A stretch of DNA of 64,000 nucleotides, taken from Bolinopsis microptera (Eukaryota > Ctenophora > Tentaculata > Lobata > Bolinopsidae). The stretch covers positions 16,032,983-16,096,982 of the forward strand of contig NC_087077.1 of assembly GCF_026151205.1 (NCBI RefSeq), in the 5' to 3' direction. Under the pieces are notes generated by a model that did no database searches, was not told the DNA's origin, and saw nothing but the letters and a program-made list of their open reading frames with translations. A program made the position numbers and the translations under genes. This document shows, one piece after another, positions 46,901 to 56,000 of this stretch (the stretch's first letter is position 1; the number at the start of each line of letters is the position of its first letter).

Positions 46901-49900
46901 TTATTTATATACAAATCAAAGTAACCTTCTAGAATTCGTATCGGGGCATAATATAACGGCTGAAAATTTAAAGAGTTCTTATCTCTCGATTACATGAATA
47001 AAATTATGTTCGTTAGCAAAGTAACAGAGTACGTGGATGAGCAAACGAAAAAACTAAAAATGTTAAAATATGTTGTTAGCATTTCTTAAAATGTGAAATT
47101 ATTAAACAGTAAACAACTGAAAACCAAAATAAAAAAAAAGAAACGAAAAGTAAGAGTCTTACTACTCGTGATGAAGCTTTTTTTAAACGACCATCAAAAA
47201 CGCCAAAGGCGACCATTTCAAACGAGTCTTGACGCAGGAGTAAGACTGTAAGCAATGACAGGACGACATCAGCTATCATTCATCCAGTTACAAGGGCACT
47301 AAATACTGGAAAACTTAACAAGTGGTTGATGACGTGAATTTTTCTAATTTAGGTTTCCGTCAAAAAGAACGAGTCCAAATTCTCAACTAATTACAAATTA
47401 TAAGCGAGATTATCGCGAGATAATGGATAACAACATGCTCTGACGCATGATAAATAGGAAAAACAAGAAAGCGAAACCTAACAACACGTAGCAGAACGGT
47501 AAATATTAATTAAATGTTAATTAGAAAATGTCACCAGGTTCCAGAAGCCTCCCCCGGAGTCACTTAGCTTTGTTTATGAGCGGGAACTGCGTGAGAAAAC
47601 ATCACTTCTGTTCGGAAGAGTAGCAAGAACATACACCATGCTTCTGAACGGTACTTTCAGGTAAGTTCACTGTTCAGTGTTAGATTACATAGCAGATCCT
47701 ATTCATGTTTTTATATTAACACGAAGCGTTGTAACAGAGCCAATATAATTAATGATGCCATCATCGCAGCCCGCTAGTTTCACTGCCTCTTAATATCACC
47801 TAGTCACTGTGGAGGTCATCTTTCTGTGTCTTATATTATTGCCTGCTAGATGGTTGAGATAATGTGACCCAAAATAATCAGGAGAATTAGAAATATGCTG
47901 ATAATAAAGTGATGCTATGACGACCAGTGGTTTACAATGTCCATTAAAATAGGGCTTGCAGAAAAATATATATGTACAAAGGAAGCTTGTGTCTGGACAA
48001 TGTAATGATGAGACCAGTATGCACTTTCTGTTTATCTTAAGGCACTATGTAATTGGGCATAATTGATAACAGTATTTAGCAAATTCTTGATAAATGGCTT
48101 GGTGCGACCCTATACTAGTTGGAAACATTATTACTGGCTCAGCCCAGACACCGGTAGCAAATTACAATTTCAATTGCTAAAGCTCCTGGCAGAAATATTT
48201 ACCCGACATCACAGTAAAGATAGCTATATCAAGAATAATGACATCATCACCACTTCTAAAAAACAGTTGTCCTAAATTCTACATTATCTGAGCTGTGAAC
48301 AACACAGCTTTCTTCATTAAAAACAAACAAATTTTCTCGATACAAAATATTTCCTTGTGTTTGAACTGCCCCTTCCCACCAGGCTGATAAACAGAGAGAA
48401 GTTGTTACTACAGTACCCTAACGCTATAGCACAGGCTATCTACGCTGCGTACTGCCACGCTTTCCCTGTGTCTTGGAGAAGATACGACACTCCCTTCAAG
48501 TAAACACTAAATATTTAGTGCTGATATGAGGCGTTTAGTTTTCTTCATATTCATTCACTGCTACCATGACAACAGCTTGTCACCACAATAATTCTAAGTT
48601 GCTACTATGACAACTCTAAGTTGCTACCATGACAACCCCAGACAGGATGTGTTGGAGACAGTGAACCTATGGATGACAGGAACTAAGCCGAGTATACGAC
48701 ACTGGTTATATTGGGACTACAGTAAACTGGAGCCTCCCAATATGAGGAAAGATAGTATAGATAAGGATGCTAACAACCAAAAACAGAAGGGTGAGTAGTG
48801 TTCTCACTTCACTAATTAACAAGTTAATTACTTAATTACTTAATTTCTGTGGAAGATGATTCAGCATGAACAGCATGTCGGAGCCTTATTTAGGTTTAAA
48901 CTTACAATTTAGTTGGTTTACGATACGTCCTACTTAAATTATTAGCACGGTGTTTGATTATGCACGTGTTTTGGCTTGTTTGATTAATTAGTGATATTGG
49001 TAACCATAGTAACAAGTATCAGTGCGCGACAAGTCCTCGGTGGACAGCATCCTAACATTCCCTTCTACCTCCGGCAAACTGTCACCTGGTCTGGCACGTG
49101 ACAAACAAACGGATAAACAGTCCCACAAGGGGGACAACTCCCACACCTCCCTGTCCTCTAGTAGATTGTCTAAACAAGTTACTCATGATACCTCCAGGAA
49201 AAGTAGGTGGAATAGTTTAGAATTTAGGGTATTTTACCTTATAAAAATCGAATAATTGCATGTTGATATATTTGCGCCAGATAGAATAGGTCAGATGAAA
49301 TGTATCAAATAATTTTAAACCAATTGCTTGCATGCATCATGCATGCAAATTTGATGTCTGTAAGCATGCTTAAATTTACAACATGGCATGAGATTACAAC
49401 CCTAATCAAAGCATGTAGTTACAAAGTGTAACCTATTTAATACACCCCCACTACCCTGAAACTGACTGTATCGCACAACTAGATCTGAGTGTTCACGGCA
49501 GTGTGTCCCCTGCAGCTGGTAGAGCAGCCAGTGTGTCCCGTCATCCCAGGTCTACTCTACACACCCTACCCAGACTCAAAGGAAAACGGAACATCGAGGT
49601 AAGAGCTGGAGGATCATCCGGACATTGCCCGGACGTTCCATCAAGTTTTGGTGTTTGCAGAGATTGGTGCTATTTACTTATGTATGGTCCTCATTTTGTA
49701 TTCTACTAATCGTTGGTTCATTTAATTAATATCTTAATTTCTAATGCCAATACACTTGTTCTATCCAGTCCCACTCGGCGGAGCCCGGACCAGACTTTGT
49801 CCTGACTAAGTTTGACTTGTCCGGACACTCCCCTCTGGTAGAGTATTGTCTTAGGGAACAGAACCTTGCTAAGGACGTGGGTATCTCTAAACTACTGAAC

Positions 49901-51340
49901 AGAAAGGTTTATTTTATTTCCCTTTATCTTTATGTACTCTCCTTTTCCTACTGTTTTCCTTTAATTTATTTTTTGTCTTTTTCTACTGTTTCCCTTTAAT
50001 TTCTCCCCTTTCGTAATATTTATTGTATCCGAGCTGAACGCCAACCAAAATAGTTTTAGAGACTTCTCGTGAAATAGTTGTAGATTTTCTGATTTACTTC
50101 TACCATCTAAAACATCAGGAGATCTCTAGCTACCCGTCACTGGAAGGACAAACCTACCGTCAACTAATCAGTAAGTCACGAACACGTGTCAAGGAGATAA
50201 CACGTGACATGAACAAGTACTGGGAAGAATGCAGACGACTCCATATCAGGTGAGCAAATAGTCGGATCAATTATAATCATTCAGATGTCTCCATATCAGG
50301 TGAGCAAATAGAACCATTCATCCTCATGCAATAACGAGAAATTATTTCCCGAACGATGGACGATGATACTATTCAAGCCATGTAAAACCCTGATATACCG
50401 TACCTCGGTCTGCCCTTTCCCCCAAAATTTTGGAAAAATGTTCACATTTTTAGTTTGATATCATGTGATCCTTTGAAATACGGCTTATAAATGGGTCCCA
50501 GATCTCAAGCAAGCTTGTCAGGGTCCTTACTTCCGGACTTCCCCTAATTATCCCTTGAGTGTTTGTGACTAGCTACTAATTGAATCCAATTCTGTGCGGA
50601 GAGAAACCATGTGATCCGAAGGGATAAAAGTCAAAATCCCCGATTTACCGTTCCATTTACCTTTCCCCAGACTGAACGCCGCACTATGGTAAATCGGGGG
50701 TTTACTGTAATGCTGTTGAAAGTCCGATTATTGATGTAAATTTGACCTCATATTACAAATAGCTATTGGTTAAAATGTCACACAAAGCTTTAACAAAATA
50801 TGCCAAGTTATAGACAGATATTTCACACCATGAAGCTACTTGTGACCATGACAACACTGCTGTAACTATGACTCCTTTCAGAACCACCAATGATAACCTA
50901 GCACAGCGACTAGAATACCAGCACAGGAGCGGGAAGTTGTTAGATAACACAGCTGTAGTCAGTAAACTAGCTGAGATGATCGTGTACGACAGGTAACTGT
51001 AAAACTATTCCTCCGCCTTCTACTACGGCTACTTATTCTACATTATCAATTAACGTTACTTTTCAAGAAAACTACCAGATCTGCACTGGGTCTTGAAGAG
51101 CATCCCAGGATATACGCGGGTTCTATTCTAGGTATAATCTGGGTTTCCTCTCTTTACCAGTGTTCTATTTCTGTTTCTAACATGAAGTATTACCGGTGTT
51201 CTATTTCTGTTTCTAACATGAAGTATTCTGTCAGGTTACACGGGACTACTGGAGCTGCTGCTAAGATATCATCTACTATCGACTCTCTGATAGCTTTACA
51301 GGAAGAACAAGAGGAGAAACAGCTACACTCTCATTCTTAA
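31958..51340 (+). CDS. FAM227-family protein (FWWh domain), 13 exons
   Basis: Exons: 31958-32111, 40881-41011, 41625-41765, 41990-42081, 47538-47660, 48383-48499, 48642-48790, 49023-49202, 49516-49598, 49769-49906, 50119-50249, 50882-50992, 51235-51340. All junctions are GT-AG and in phase, giving 551 residues to a TAA. Residues about 162-173 read HDLFWWFFLKKF, the FWW signature of the FAM227 family (Pfam FWWh). It is followed by YERELREKTSLLFGRVARTY and IAQAIYAAYCHAFPVSWRRY. The C-terminal half is charged. I regard the family as testis- or cilium-associated, with biochemistry unknown. Intron 1 holds a full Helitron, intron 4 an unrelated minus-strand gene. The exon 9 start at 49516 was chosen because it alone keeps the frame into exon 10. 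Subtype A or B cannot be decided. Confidence 0.82.
33378..34012 (+). other. Helitron 5' leader
   Basis: About 635 bp lie between the element's TC end and the proposed start codon. The first 120 bp recur at 13742. The promoter should lie here. A short ATG frame at 33805 appears to be a chance ORF. Confidence 0.5.
34013..40160 (+). CDS. Helitron Rep/Pif1-like helicase, seven exons
   Basis: Rolling-circle transposase. Exons 34013-34145, 34245-34343, 34433-34657, 34791-35243, 35364-35477, 35586-35708, 35836-40160 join in frame to 1823 residues; all six introns are phase 1. Exon 3 encodes an AT-hook-like (GRPR)n tract; exon 4 carries three 23-residue repeats (NESQEERDRRLEQL) rich in Glu and Arg. 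Exon 7 begins with an Arg/Ser-rich stretch, then a CNHC...CC zinc-like cluster and the Helitron replicase. The HUH motif GLPHIHIVVIL is near residue 905 and the catalytic Tyr motif KYLFKYINK near 1053. The Pif1 helicase shows Walker A GGTGKT near 1397, Walker B IIDEVSM near 1471 and NKAQGQTL near 1764. The start ATG is the first in frame after the leader and not otherwise proven; an uninterrupted 1386-residue ORF from 36000 covers most of exon 7. Confidence 0.88.
34507..34620 (+). repeat. 12-bp in-frame repeat encoding GRPR units
   Basis: About nine units of GGTCGTCCTAGG within Helitron exon 3, nearly identical. They encode repeated GRPR, the core of AT-hook DNA-binding motifs. Confidence 0.95.
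34895..35101 (+). repeat. 69-bp in-frame tandem repeat, three copies
   Basis: Copies at 34895-34963, 34964-35032 and 35033-35101 encode 23-residue units beginning NESQEERD. The first two are nearly identical and the third is divergent; a further degenerate unit follows (NESFEDRLDRL). The high Glu/Arg content with leucines suggests helical or coiled-coil structure. Confidence 0.95.
40684..40709 (+). terminator. Helitron 3' hairpin and CTAG end
   Basis: Five-base stem CGTCC/GGACG with a GGA loop (40684-40696), then GGTACCCTG and CTAG. This is the replication-termination signal of Helitrons and marks the right boundary. Confidence 0.85.
40969..41129 (+). repeat. Duplicated exon 2 end and splice donor of FAM227
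   Basis: A 46-bp segment (40969-41014) covering the last coding bases of exon 2 plus the donor recurs at 41084-41129 with one mismatch. Both copies carry CAACAG|GTT. Confidence 0.9.
41535..41638 (+). repeat. Duplicated splice acceptor and exon 3 start of FAM227
   Basis: A 40-bp segment containing CTCCGCAG|GACACAGGACTAAA occurs at 41535-41574 and 41599-41638 with one mismatch, separated by C-rich sequence. Only the second copy continues into the reading frame. Confidence 0.9.
42357..42488 (+). repeat. G-rich 10-bp satellite (TGTCGGGGTT)n
   Basis: About twelve imperfect TGTCGGGGTT units in intron 4 of FAM227. The repeated GGGG runs could form quadruplex DNA. It ends 56 bp before the stop codon of the NERD-helicase gene. 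Confidence 0.9.
42544..44859 (-). CDS. NERD nuclease-domain / superfamily 1 helicase fusion, intronless
   Basis: One uninterrupted ORF of 771 residues. Residues about 66-140 form a NERD (nuclease-related, PD-(D/E)xK-like) domain: EAEVKVYRALEKL, a CxxC pair (108, 111), GECDFVVI with Asp123, and VVIEVKN with Glu136 and Lys138. A second cysteine cluster is near 259-276. The helicase follows: Walker A GPAGAGKT (333-340), Walker B IFIDDFQ (483-489), AEWPAVI near 678-684 and LYLAISRARVKCTVIM (714-729), as in UvrD/Rep helicases. All key residues seem present, suggesting an active protein. NERD-helicase fusions are best known from bacteria; the role here is unknown. It lies antisense in intron 4 of FAM227. 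An acceptor-like TTTTTATAG lies just upstream of the ATG, so a 5' UTR intron is possible. Confidence 0.85.
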   Translation of the reverse strand: MTKNETQYEKYLRNGKDVFDTYCTAEDKRPSLFPRVPQHKYIDLYPDQDLPGTGSFENDRNQQFNYEAEVKVYRALEKLDKNIIVLSSFEYTHLQYHLGDLSHDKRKCQKCKKMAANREGECDFVVIAPNCFVVIEVKNMSHIDPDITDKDKQFQAEALTNTFKKSLQQRKKMAELIKRFSKPKRLTVLHFTAYPNFEKRFKNDFQISGNNKSTIIFKEDIDDFSKWWEDNVSDLVMNLSPEFRTKQEEVRNLFLAMWCTEKKKACDKSKCSLGRCILNIDEQLRSGRFTFRTNNPEVVPTPPLYRKFLGVDNLTMQQYELINSTETFQWINGPAGAGKTVVLMAKILQLVLSDGNNKAVLFNFTKLIEDVEPSRRQEKTLEKAGVKHIIICATDQDTLFTRSRPHILEIHARAEKLDDDEWEKSLDNAPSELYCEVLKNLVDHQVVIVVLPYSEKHLDAFDQGCSSAELLKKLVTSLQGINIFIDDFQVVMNWDGVEGCKDKGYVFIESLVELSKTQHVWVACDMVQCNYNASKESTHDGDSLIARLFNERISSQHLTTMSKTLRNTYLSGTLTVIREHIVGLMNTKTKFVNKVFPSQSPGHYIHGPQTVIHFLETGHELIPDIFAKELDNLCGDNILDKNAVGVVRIKDILFADLANDMLQSTDIEPKELKSSYSAEWPAVIALLTWGKSIILGESGEDDVGREHSEDLENLYLAISRARVKCTVIMYPYGGVKDISVCRHLKTLLKKLEDCADIRRYRNDKLKGKEKE
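45234..45520 (+). mobile_element. LINE C-terminal fragment (RNase H tail and zinc knuckle)
   Basis: The frame contains GPRHTKLTLSRKHVNIIKNL and LITGHYGLK. In the adjacent frame ACPMCGDED appears near 45446-45475. A tail with TGHxxL followed by CPxCGxxE is typical of non-LTR elements with a C-terminal RNase H. At least one frameshift separates the parts. It lies in intron 4 of FAM227. Confidence 0.6.
45631..46145. mobile_element. MITE with GATCATGAGTA-type inverted ends
   Basis: Begins GGGATCATGAGTATTTTTGA and ends TCAAAATTACTCATGACCCC, an inverted match. The interior is rich in TTTTTGAG and TCTCA strings. No coding capacity. It is interrupted by the short element at 45656-45742. Confidence 0.65.
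45656..45742. mobile_element. 87-bp hAT-like MITE nested in another MITE
   Basis: Termini CAGTGGCGTAAC and inverted GTGACGCCACTG are flanked by a perfect 8-bp duplication TGAGAATC (45648-45655 and 45743-45750). An 8-bp duplication with CAGTG-type ends is characteristic of hAT elements. A long G tract occupies the middle. Confidence 0.85.
46146..47537. other. Intronic sequence, nothing recognised
   Basis: Right part of FAM227 intron 4 up to exon 5. Only short chance ORFs; no repeat family, RNA gene or conserved motif was recognised. Confidence 0.4.
50239..50311 (+). repeat. Duplicated exon 11 end and donor of FAM227
   Basis: CTCCATATCAGGTGAGCAAA plus three further bases occurs at 50239-50261, the real donor, and again at 50289-50311. 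Confidence 0.9.
51154..51225 (+). repeat. 36-bp tandem duplication before the last FAM227 exon
   Basis: Two adjacent copies (51154-51189 and 51190-51225) of a pyrimidine-rich 36-mer with one mismatch lie directly upstream of the exon 13 acceptor. They double the polypyrimidine region. Confidence 0.9.
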
Positions 51341-51845
51341 CATTATCTTTATCCTTATCTTGTTATCTCTCACTATTTTAGTATTTTGTTTGTCTGTATT
51401 TGAGCCCTTTTTTTAACAGTAAAGTGTGTTTTTGATACTGTATTTTGAATACCATTAGGTCTTCAGTGAAGGATGTTCAATGTTGTTTTGGTGATAAATT
51501 TGGGGATGATTCTGTGTGAGGTTATCTTAAAGTCTTGAGTAAATTTTTAGTTATTGGCATGAATATTTACGACCAATTATTATAAGATTTAAAAGATTAT
51601 TTGATTTTATGAACCTACTACTATTTGGATGTTGAATTGCTAGTAACACTTTTGTTGTTACAAATATCGATAATTATCTCAACTTGGGGAGGGGGGTTTG
51701 GATGAAACTGCCAATGATGGTCGTTGCAAATAAGCCGACTGTTTTGTTATTCATTGGATGAGCTACACATATTATTGATTATCGATGTTTGATGATTTAA
51801 ATTAAATATCGTTAAAATTCCTAACAAATAGTTCTTTAGTAAGGT

Positions 51846-52421
51846 ATGTCCACCAAAGGAACAACAATAAAAGAAGCTCTAGCAGCATGGGAGACGAAAA
51901 TGGGAGAAAAAGCTGCCGAAGCGGAGGAGATAAAGTTGATTTGTCAGATTCCCTCAATTGAGAAGATGGATGCCTCCCTCTCTACCCTAAACAACTGCAA
52001 GAAACTGTCGCTTTCTACTAACGCTATTGAGAAAATCACAAACTTGAACGGGCTGAAATCTCTGAAGATTCTGTCGCTTGGTCGAAATAACGTTAAGAGT
52101 TTCAGTGGGTTAGAACCTGTGGGGGACACGCTCGAAGAACTCTGGATCAGCTACAACTTGATCGAGAAAATGAAAGGAATCGGAGTACTGAAGAAACTGA
52201 AGGTACTCTTCATGTCCAATAACCAAGTTAAGGATTGGTCGGAAGTACAGAAATTAGCCGAGTTGCCGTGTTTGGTGGATCTGAACATGGTGAGCAACCC
52301 GATTGAGGAGAAACACTCCCTGGACCAAACCTGGAGGGCGGAGATCGAGAAGAAACTGGTGAAACTGAAGAAGTTGGACGGTATCCCAATTGTCAGACAG
52401 GATGAGGAAGATGAGGGATAA
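51846..52421 (+). CDS. DNAL1: Dynein axonemal light chain 1
   Basis: Complete ORF of 191 residues with no intron. It is a leucine-rich-repeat protein that binds the motor domain of the outer-arm dynein gamma-type heavy chain in cilia. The start [11 protein letters not shown], then [37 protein letters not shown] and the end [11 protein letters not shown] follow animal DNAL1 closely, and the length matches the usual 190. Six LRR units run from about residue 45 to 150. Animal DNAL1 genes normally have several introns, so the single exon suggests intron loss or retroposition. No poly-A remnant was seen. An acceptor-like TTCTTTAG lies seven bases before the ATG. It lies between FAM227 and DRC3 on the same strand. 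Confidence 0.97.
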   Translation: MSTKGTTIKEALAAWETKMGEKAAEAEEIKLICQIPSIEKMDASLSTLNNCKKLSLSTNAIEKITNLNGLKSLKILSLGRNNVKSFSGLEPVGDTLEELWISYNLIEKMKGIGVLKKLKVLFMSNNQVKDWSEVQKLAELPCLVDLNMVSNPIEEKHSLDQTWRAEIEKKLVKLKKLDGIPIVRQDEEDEG

Positions 52422-52744
52422 ATTAAGTGTTGAGATGTGGAGACTTGAAGGGAGACTGTTGAAACTTGTGTTATGGTCCTGGATTCAAGAAATTTTGGGT
52501 AGTTTTTTTCAATAATCGGGCTGTTCAATGATTTGCAGATTTAATCCAGTTTTTCACAGTTAAATTATACCTTTTGGGCGTTTTGAGGACATGCACTATT
52601 TCGATGGCCACCTGTTGTAATTGAAAGCAAGAAAAATATGCTTACAATTGTTTTTATTTATATATAGATCTGTACATAATACGATAATATAATGTTTTCA
52701 TATTTAAGTATTGTGTATCAATTGCATTTTCAGTGCTTTTTTAT

Positions 52745-52911
52745 GGGGTCGTTCACATATTACGTAATCACTTTTTGGAAAATTTGTAAACCCCTCCCCC
52801 CTCCGTAATCACTTTTACATATAGCTATTATGTTAAAAGTACACCAGTGTAATCATTATTTAGAAACCCCCTTTCTCCCCCTCAGTTATTAGATAATATG
52901 CAATCGACTCC
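52745..52911. mobile_element. MITE of the GGGGTCGTT family, copy 3
   Basis: Starts GGGGTCGTTCACATATTACG, has C-rich tracts inside, and ends with a degenerate inverted terminus (AATATGCAATCGACTCC). It ends 137 bp before the DRC3 start codon and so lies in its promoter region. Confidence 0.75.
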
Positions 52912-53048
52912 TTAATTGAACAGAAAACATATTCAAATACCTATAAGTTTTATGTGAATATGAAAGTGTTTCATTTCCGAAACAATCACCATTTCACCAC
53001 AGACACCAAGTGCATCTTGACACTAAATTAGATTTCATTTAGTGAGAT

Positions 53049-56000
53049 ATGAACAGGCTATACGATACAGTAGAACCAACTGTTATCGATGAAGACTTAC
53101 TGAAACAGTGCATTGAGGAGCAAGGAACAGCCAGCGAGGCTGGTAGAATTGCCAAGAAAGAGGGTCTGGATTTTAGTGAGGTGGAAAGTTTACGACTCGA
53201 TTTCAAGAGTTAGTGGTTTTTCTTTTGATGAACTAGGGAAATAATTGTTGAATGATCTGTTGAGAATTTTAAATGAACAAGAAGACTAGTTTCCCAAATT
53301 TGGCTTATTTTAGTATACTGAAATGGTACAGATTTTAAAAGATAACATTTTCAGATATTTTAAAGATAGACAACTTATGGTTCTTTACCAATCTGGTGAA
53401 ACTGAACTTGGATAACAATATAATTGAGAAGATTCAGAACCTGGACTCACTTATTCATCTGGAATGGTTAGGTGAGCCCATTTATCGTAAATGGGACTGT
53501 TCAAATATTGGTTATTCATCGTTTAGATTGGAAAATAATTTCCTAACGATAGTACAAGGTTTGAGTAAATAATTGGTATGAAGGGTTTTCAACAATAAAT
53601 AATTCTAGTTGTATTTCCAGATTTATCGTTCAACAATATTGAAAAGATCGAGGGCTTGGAAAAACTTACCAAGCTGAAGGATTTGACGCTTTACAACAAT
53701 CAGATCACTGTCCTTGAAAACATGGACAAACTTGTGAACTTGCATGTTTTTAGCATCGGAAACAATAACCTTTCTCAAATTGATAACGTGAGTTACAACT
53801 TAAATCATTGTTAAGTTTGCAAACTGCCAGCCGAGAGTGCGGTCAATTTGTCTTTGTCGGACGACAGTTGGTGAATTCAGCGGTAAACAAACTCGCGCGC
53901 ATTTATTTGGAAGGGTCTACTCGTTACTATGGAAACGGGTTTTTTCCATTATGGAAAGTAGCGTTTAAGCATTTAAAAACTAGCGATAGCTGCGCGCGTC
54001 CGTTGACAAATCTGCAAGCATGGCCTGGGAAGCATCCTAGACGTACACAATATGTTAGTATAGACTATACATATTACAATTTACATAGTGTGTTAGTATA
54101 GTGAGTCTTACATCAGTTTCATGCGAAATGTAAATTAAATCTTCCTTAGGTAGTCTATCTGAGAAGATTCCGTGAACTGTCCTGTCTGAATGTCGCTGGA
54201 AATCCGTTTGCGGAAGGTGACTACAAGTCATATGTTGTGGCCCATCTACCCTCAATTACTTATCTCGACTTCAGACTTGTTTCCGGTCATATGGTAAGTT
54301 CTTTTCAGATTATAATTTAGTTTGCTTTCAGCTTTGTCAATAATTGAACTCAGAATATAAAAATAACTTGACTGTCTTACTCCTTGCCATCGACTGAATA
54401 TTAAATACATATATGAACAGTTATTGTCTAATTTTGACCGCACTTTGTAAATTATTAATTGTTCACAGCGAGAAGAAGCTATAACTCAGTACCAGGATGC
54501 TATAGATGTTATCGAGCACAACGAGAGAGACGATCAGAAGAAGCAAGAGAAAGAAATCTCTCGAATCGCTGAGGAAAAGGAACTCAGGGTAAGGTCATTG
54601 ACTGTTTTGGTTGATTCTATTTTTCATCGGCAAAATTGAACAATTTTTAGACTTTATGAATAGAGACATTTGTGGGATTTTCAAATTTAGCGTCGTTTCT
54701 TTAAGATCGAGGTATGGGTAAAAATTCATATATGATTCTAGCCTATTTAAAATCTGCCTTCAAACTTTGGATTTTGATAGTACTAAGCATAGAATAAGGA
54801 GACAAATTGTGTCATATTACTCTTTCATCTAGCTATTCGGAATATTCTCCAAAGAAATAAGTCTTTTTAAACTCGCAAACGAAAAAAACCTCTTTTTTAT
54901 TTCAATTCTTTTCACGGCTTTTTAATTCCCAGGAAGCATTTGTTGACGGTCTCATGGGTGGTCAGCTCTTTGACGACCTCTTCCTCGAGGATGTTGACGG
55001 TCCAAAACTAAACCAGCTCCCACAAATGATAGAAGCATACGAGCTCTACAAGTCCAAATTCTGTAAGATTTGTGAGGAGCTGGTGACCTTTGGCCTGAAG
55101 GAAGCTCAGAATAGAGCACGTGAGAGGAGTCTGTTCCAGTCTGCTGTTAACAAGGCCAAAGAGGCCGATAAGGTGCAGGGTGTGGCTGGCATTAACGAGT
55201 TTCTAGCTTACAAAAAGAAGGTTAGAGTTACATTTCAGAAGTGTGTCTCTCAAATGTTATAATTTTTAGCAGAATTGGAACAGAAATTCCCTAAAATCCT
55301 GAACGTCTGCGAAGTTGTGAGTTTATCACGGGGAATATTCATAAGTGTACATCATTTCAATTTCTTTCCCACTGCCCAGGTGTTGACTGAACTAGGTCAA
55401 GTGAGTGATGCTAGAGTTATTGATGCCAAAATCTCAGAGCTACAGGAGGAACTGAACACTGTGTGGGATACACTGATGGGATACGAATTACAGCTCGCAG
55501 AACAGCTAGAGGTGAGTCTTACGTGACGTCACATTTCACAATCTAACGTGACGTCACAATCCCTCTCACGTTACGTCACACGAAGTCACGATTATTATGC
55601 GACTCTAATCTAGTTTTATATGCTTCATTACTATTTCGATGGTACCTTCATACTAGGCAATGACTGTTGAGTTTACGTTGCCGTGGTTATTTTCATCTTA
55701 TCAATTTTAATTAATTGTAGTCATGGTTATGTTCTTTAGTTTCCGTTTTATTTCTTAATTGCACAGGTATAAGTAAATTATTTGGAGCTGTAATCATAAC
55801 TATTAGTTATCACTGACGATCTGTATCTTGAGTTCTCAACTTACCAACTTAGAATGGTATTTAGAATATGCAATGTCTCCTTATCATCCCTATAATGCAC
55901 TTCCTTGTTGCAAAACTTGTTACTGCTTTACCGAGAAGTTAAAAACGTGTAGTCTCTGTGTACTGGCTGTGTCCATGTGTTTTAGCTACAATGTAATGTA

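Noticed and set aside
49500-49515. Alternative earlier acceptor for FAM227 exon 9
   Set aside because: The AG before 49503 would put the exon in a frame that does not match exon 10; the AG at 49514-49515 keeps the frame.
51636-51662. X-box-like sequence upstream of DNAL1
   Set aside because: AGTAACACTTTTGTTGTTAC contains GTAAC-type halves, but spacing and bases do not fit the RFX consensus.
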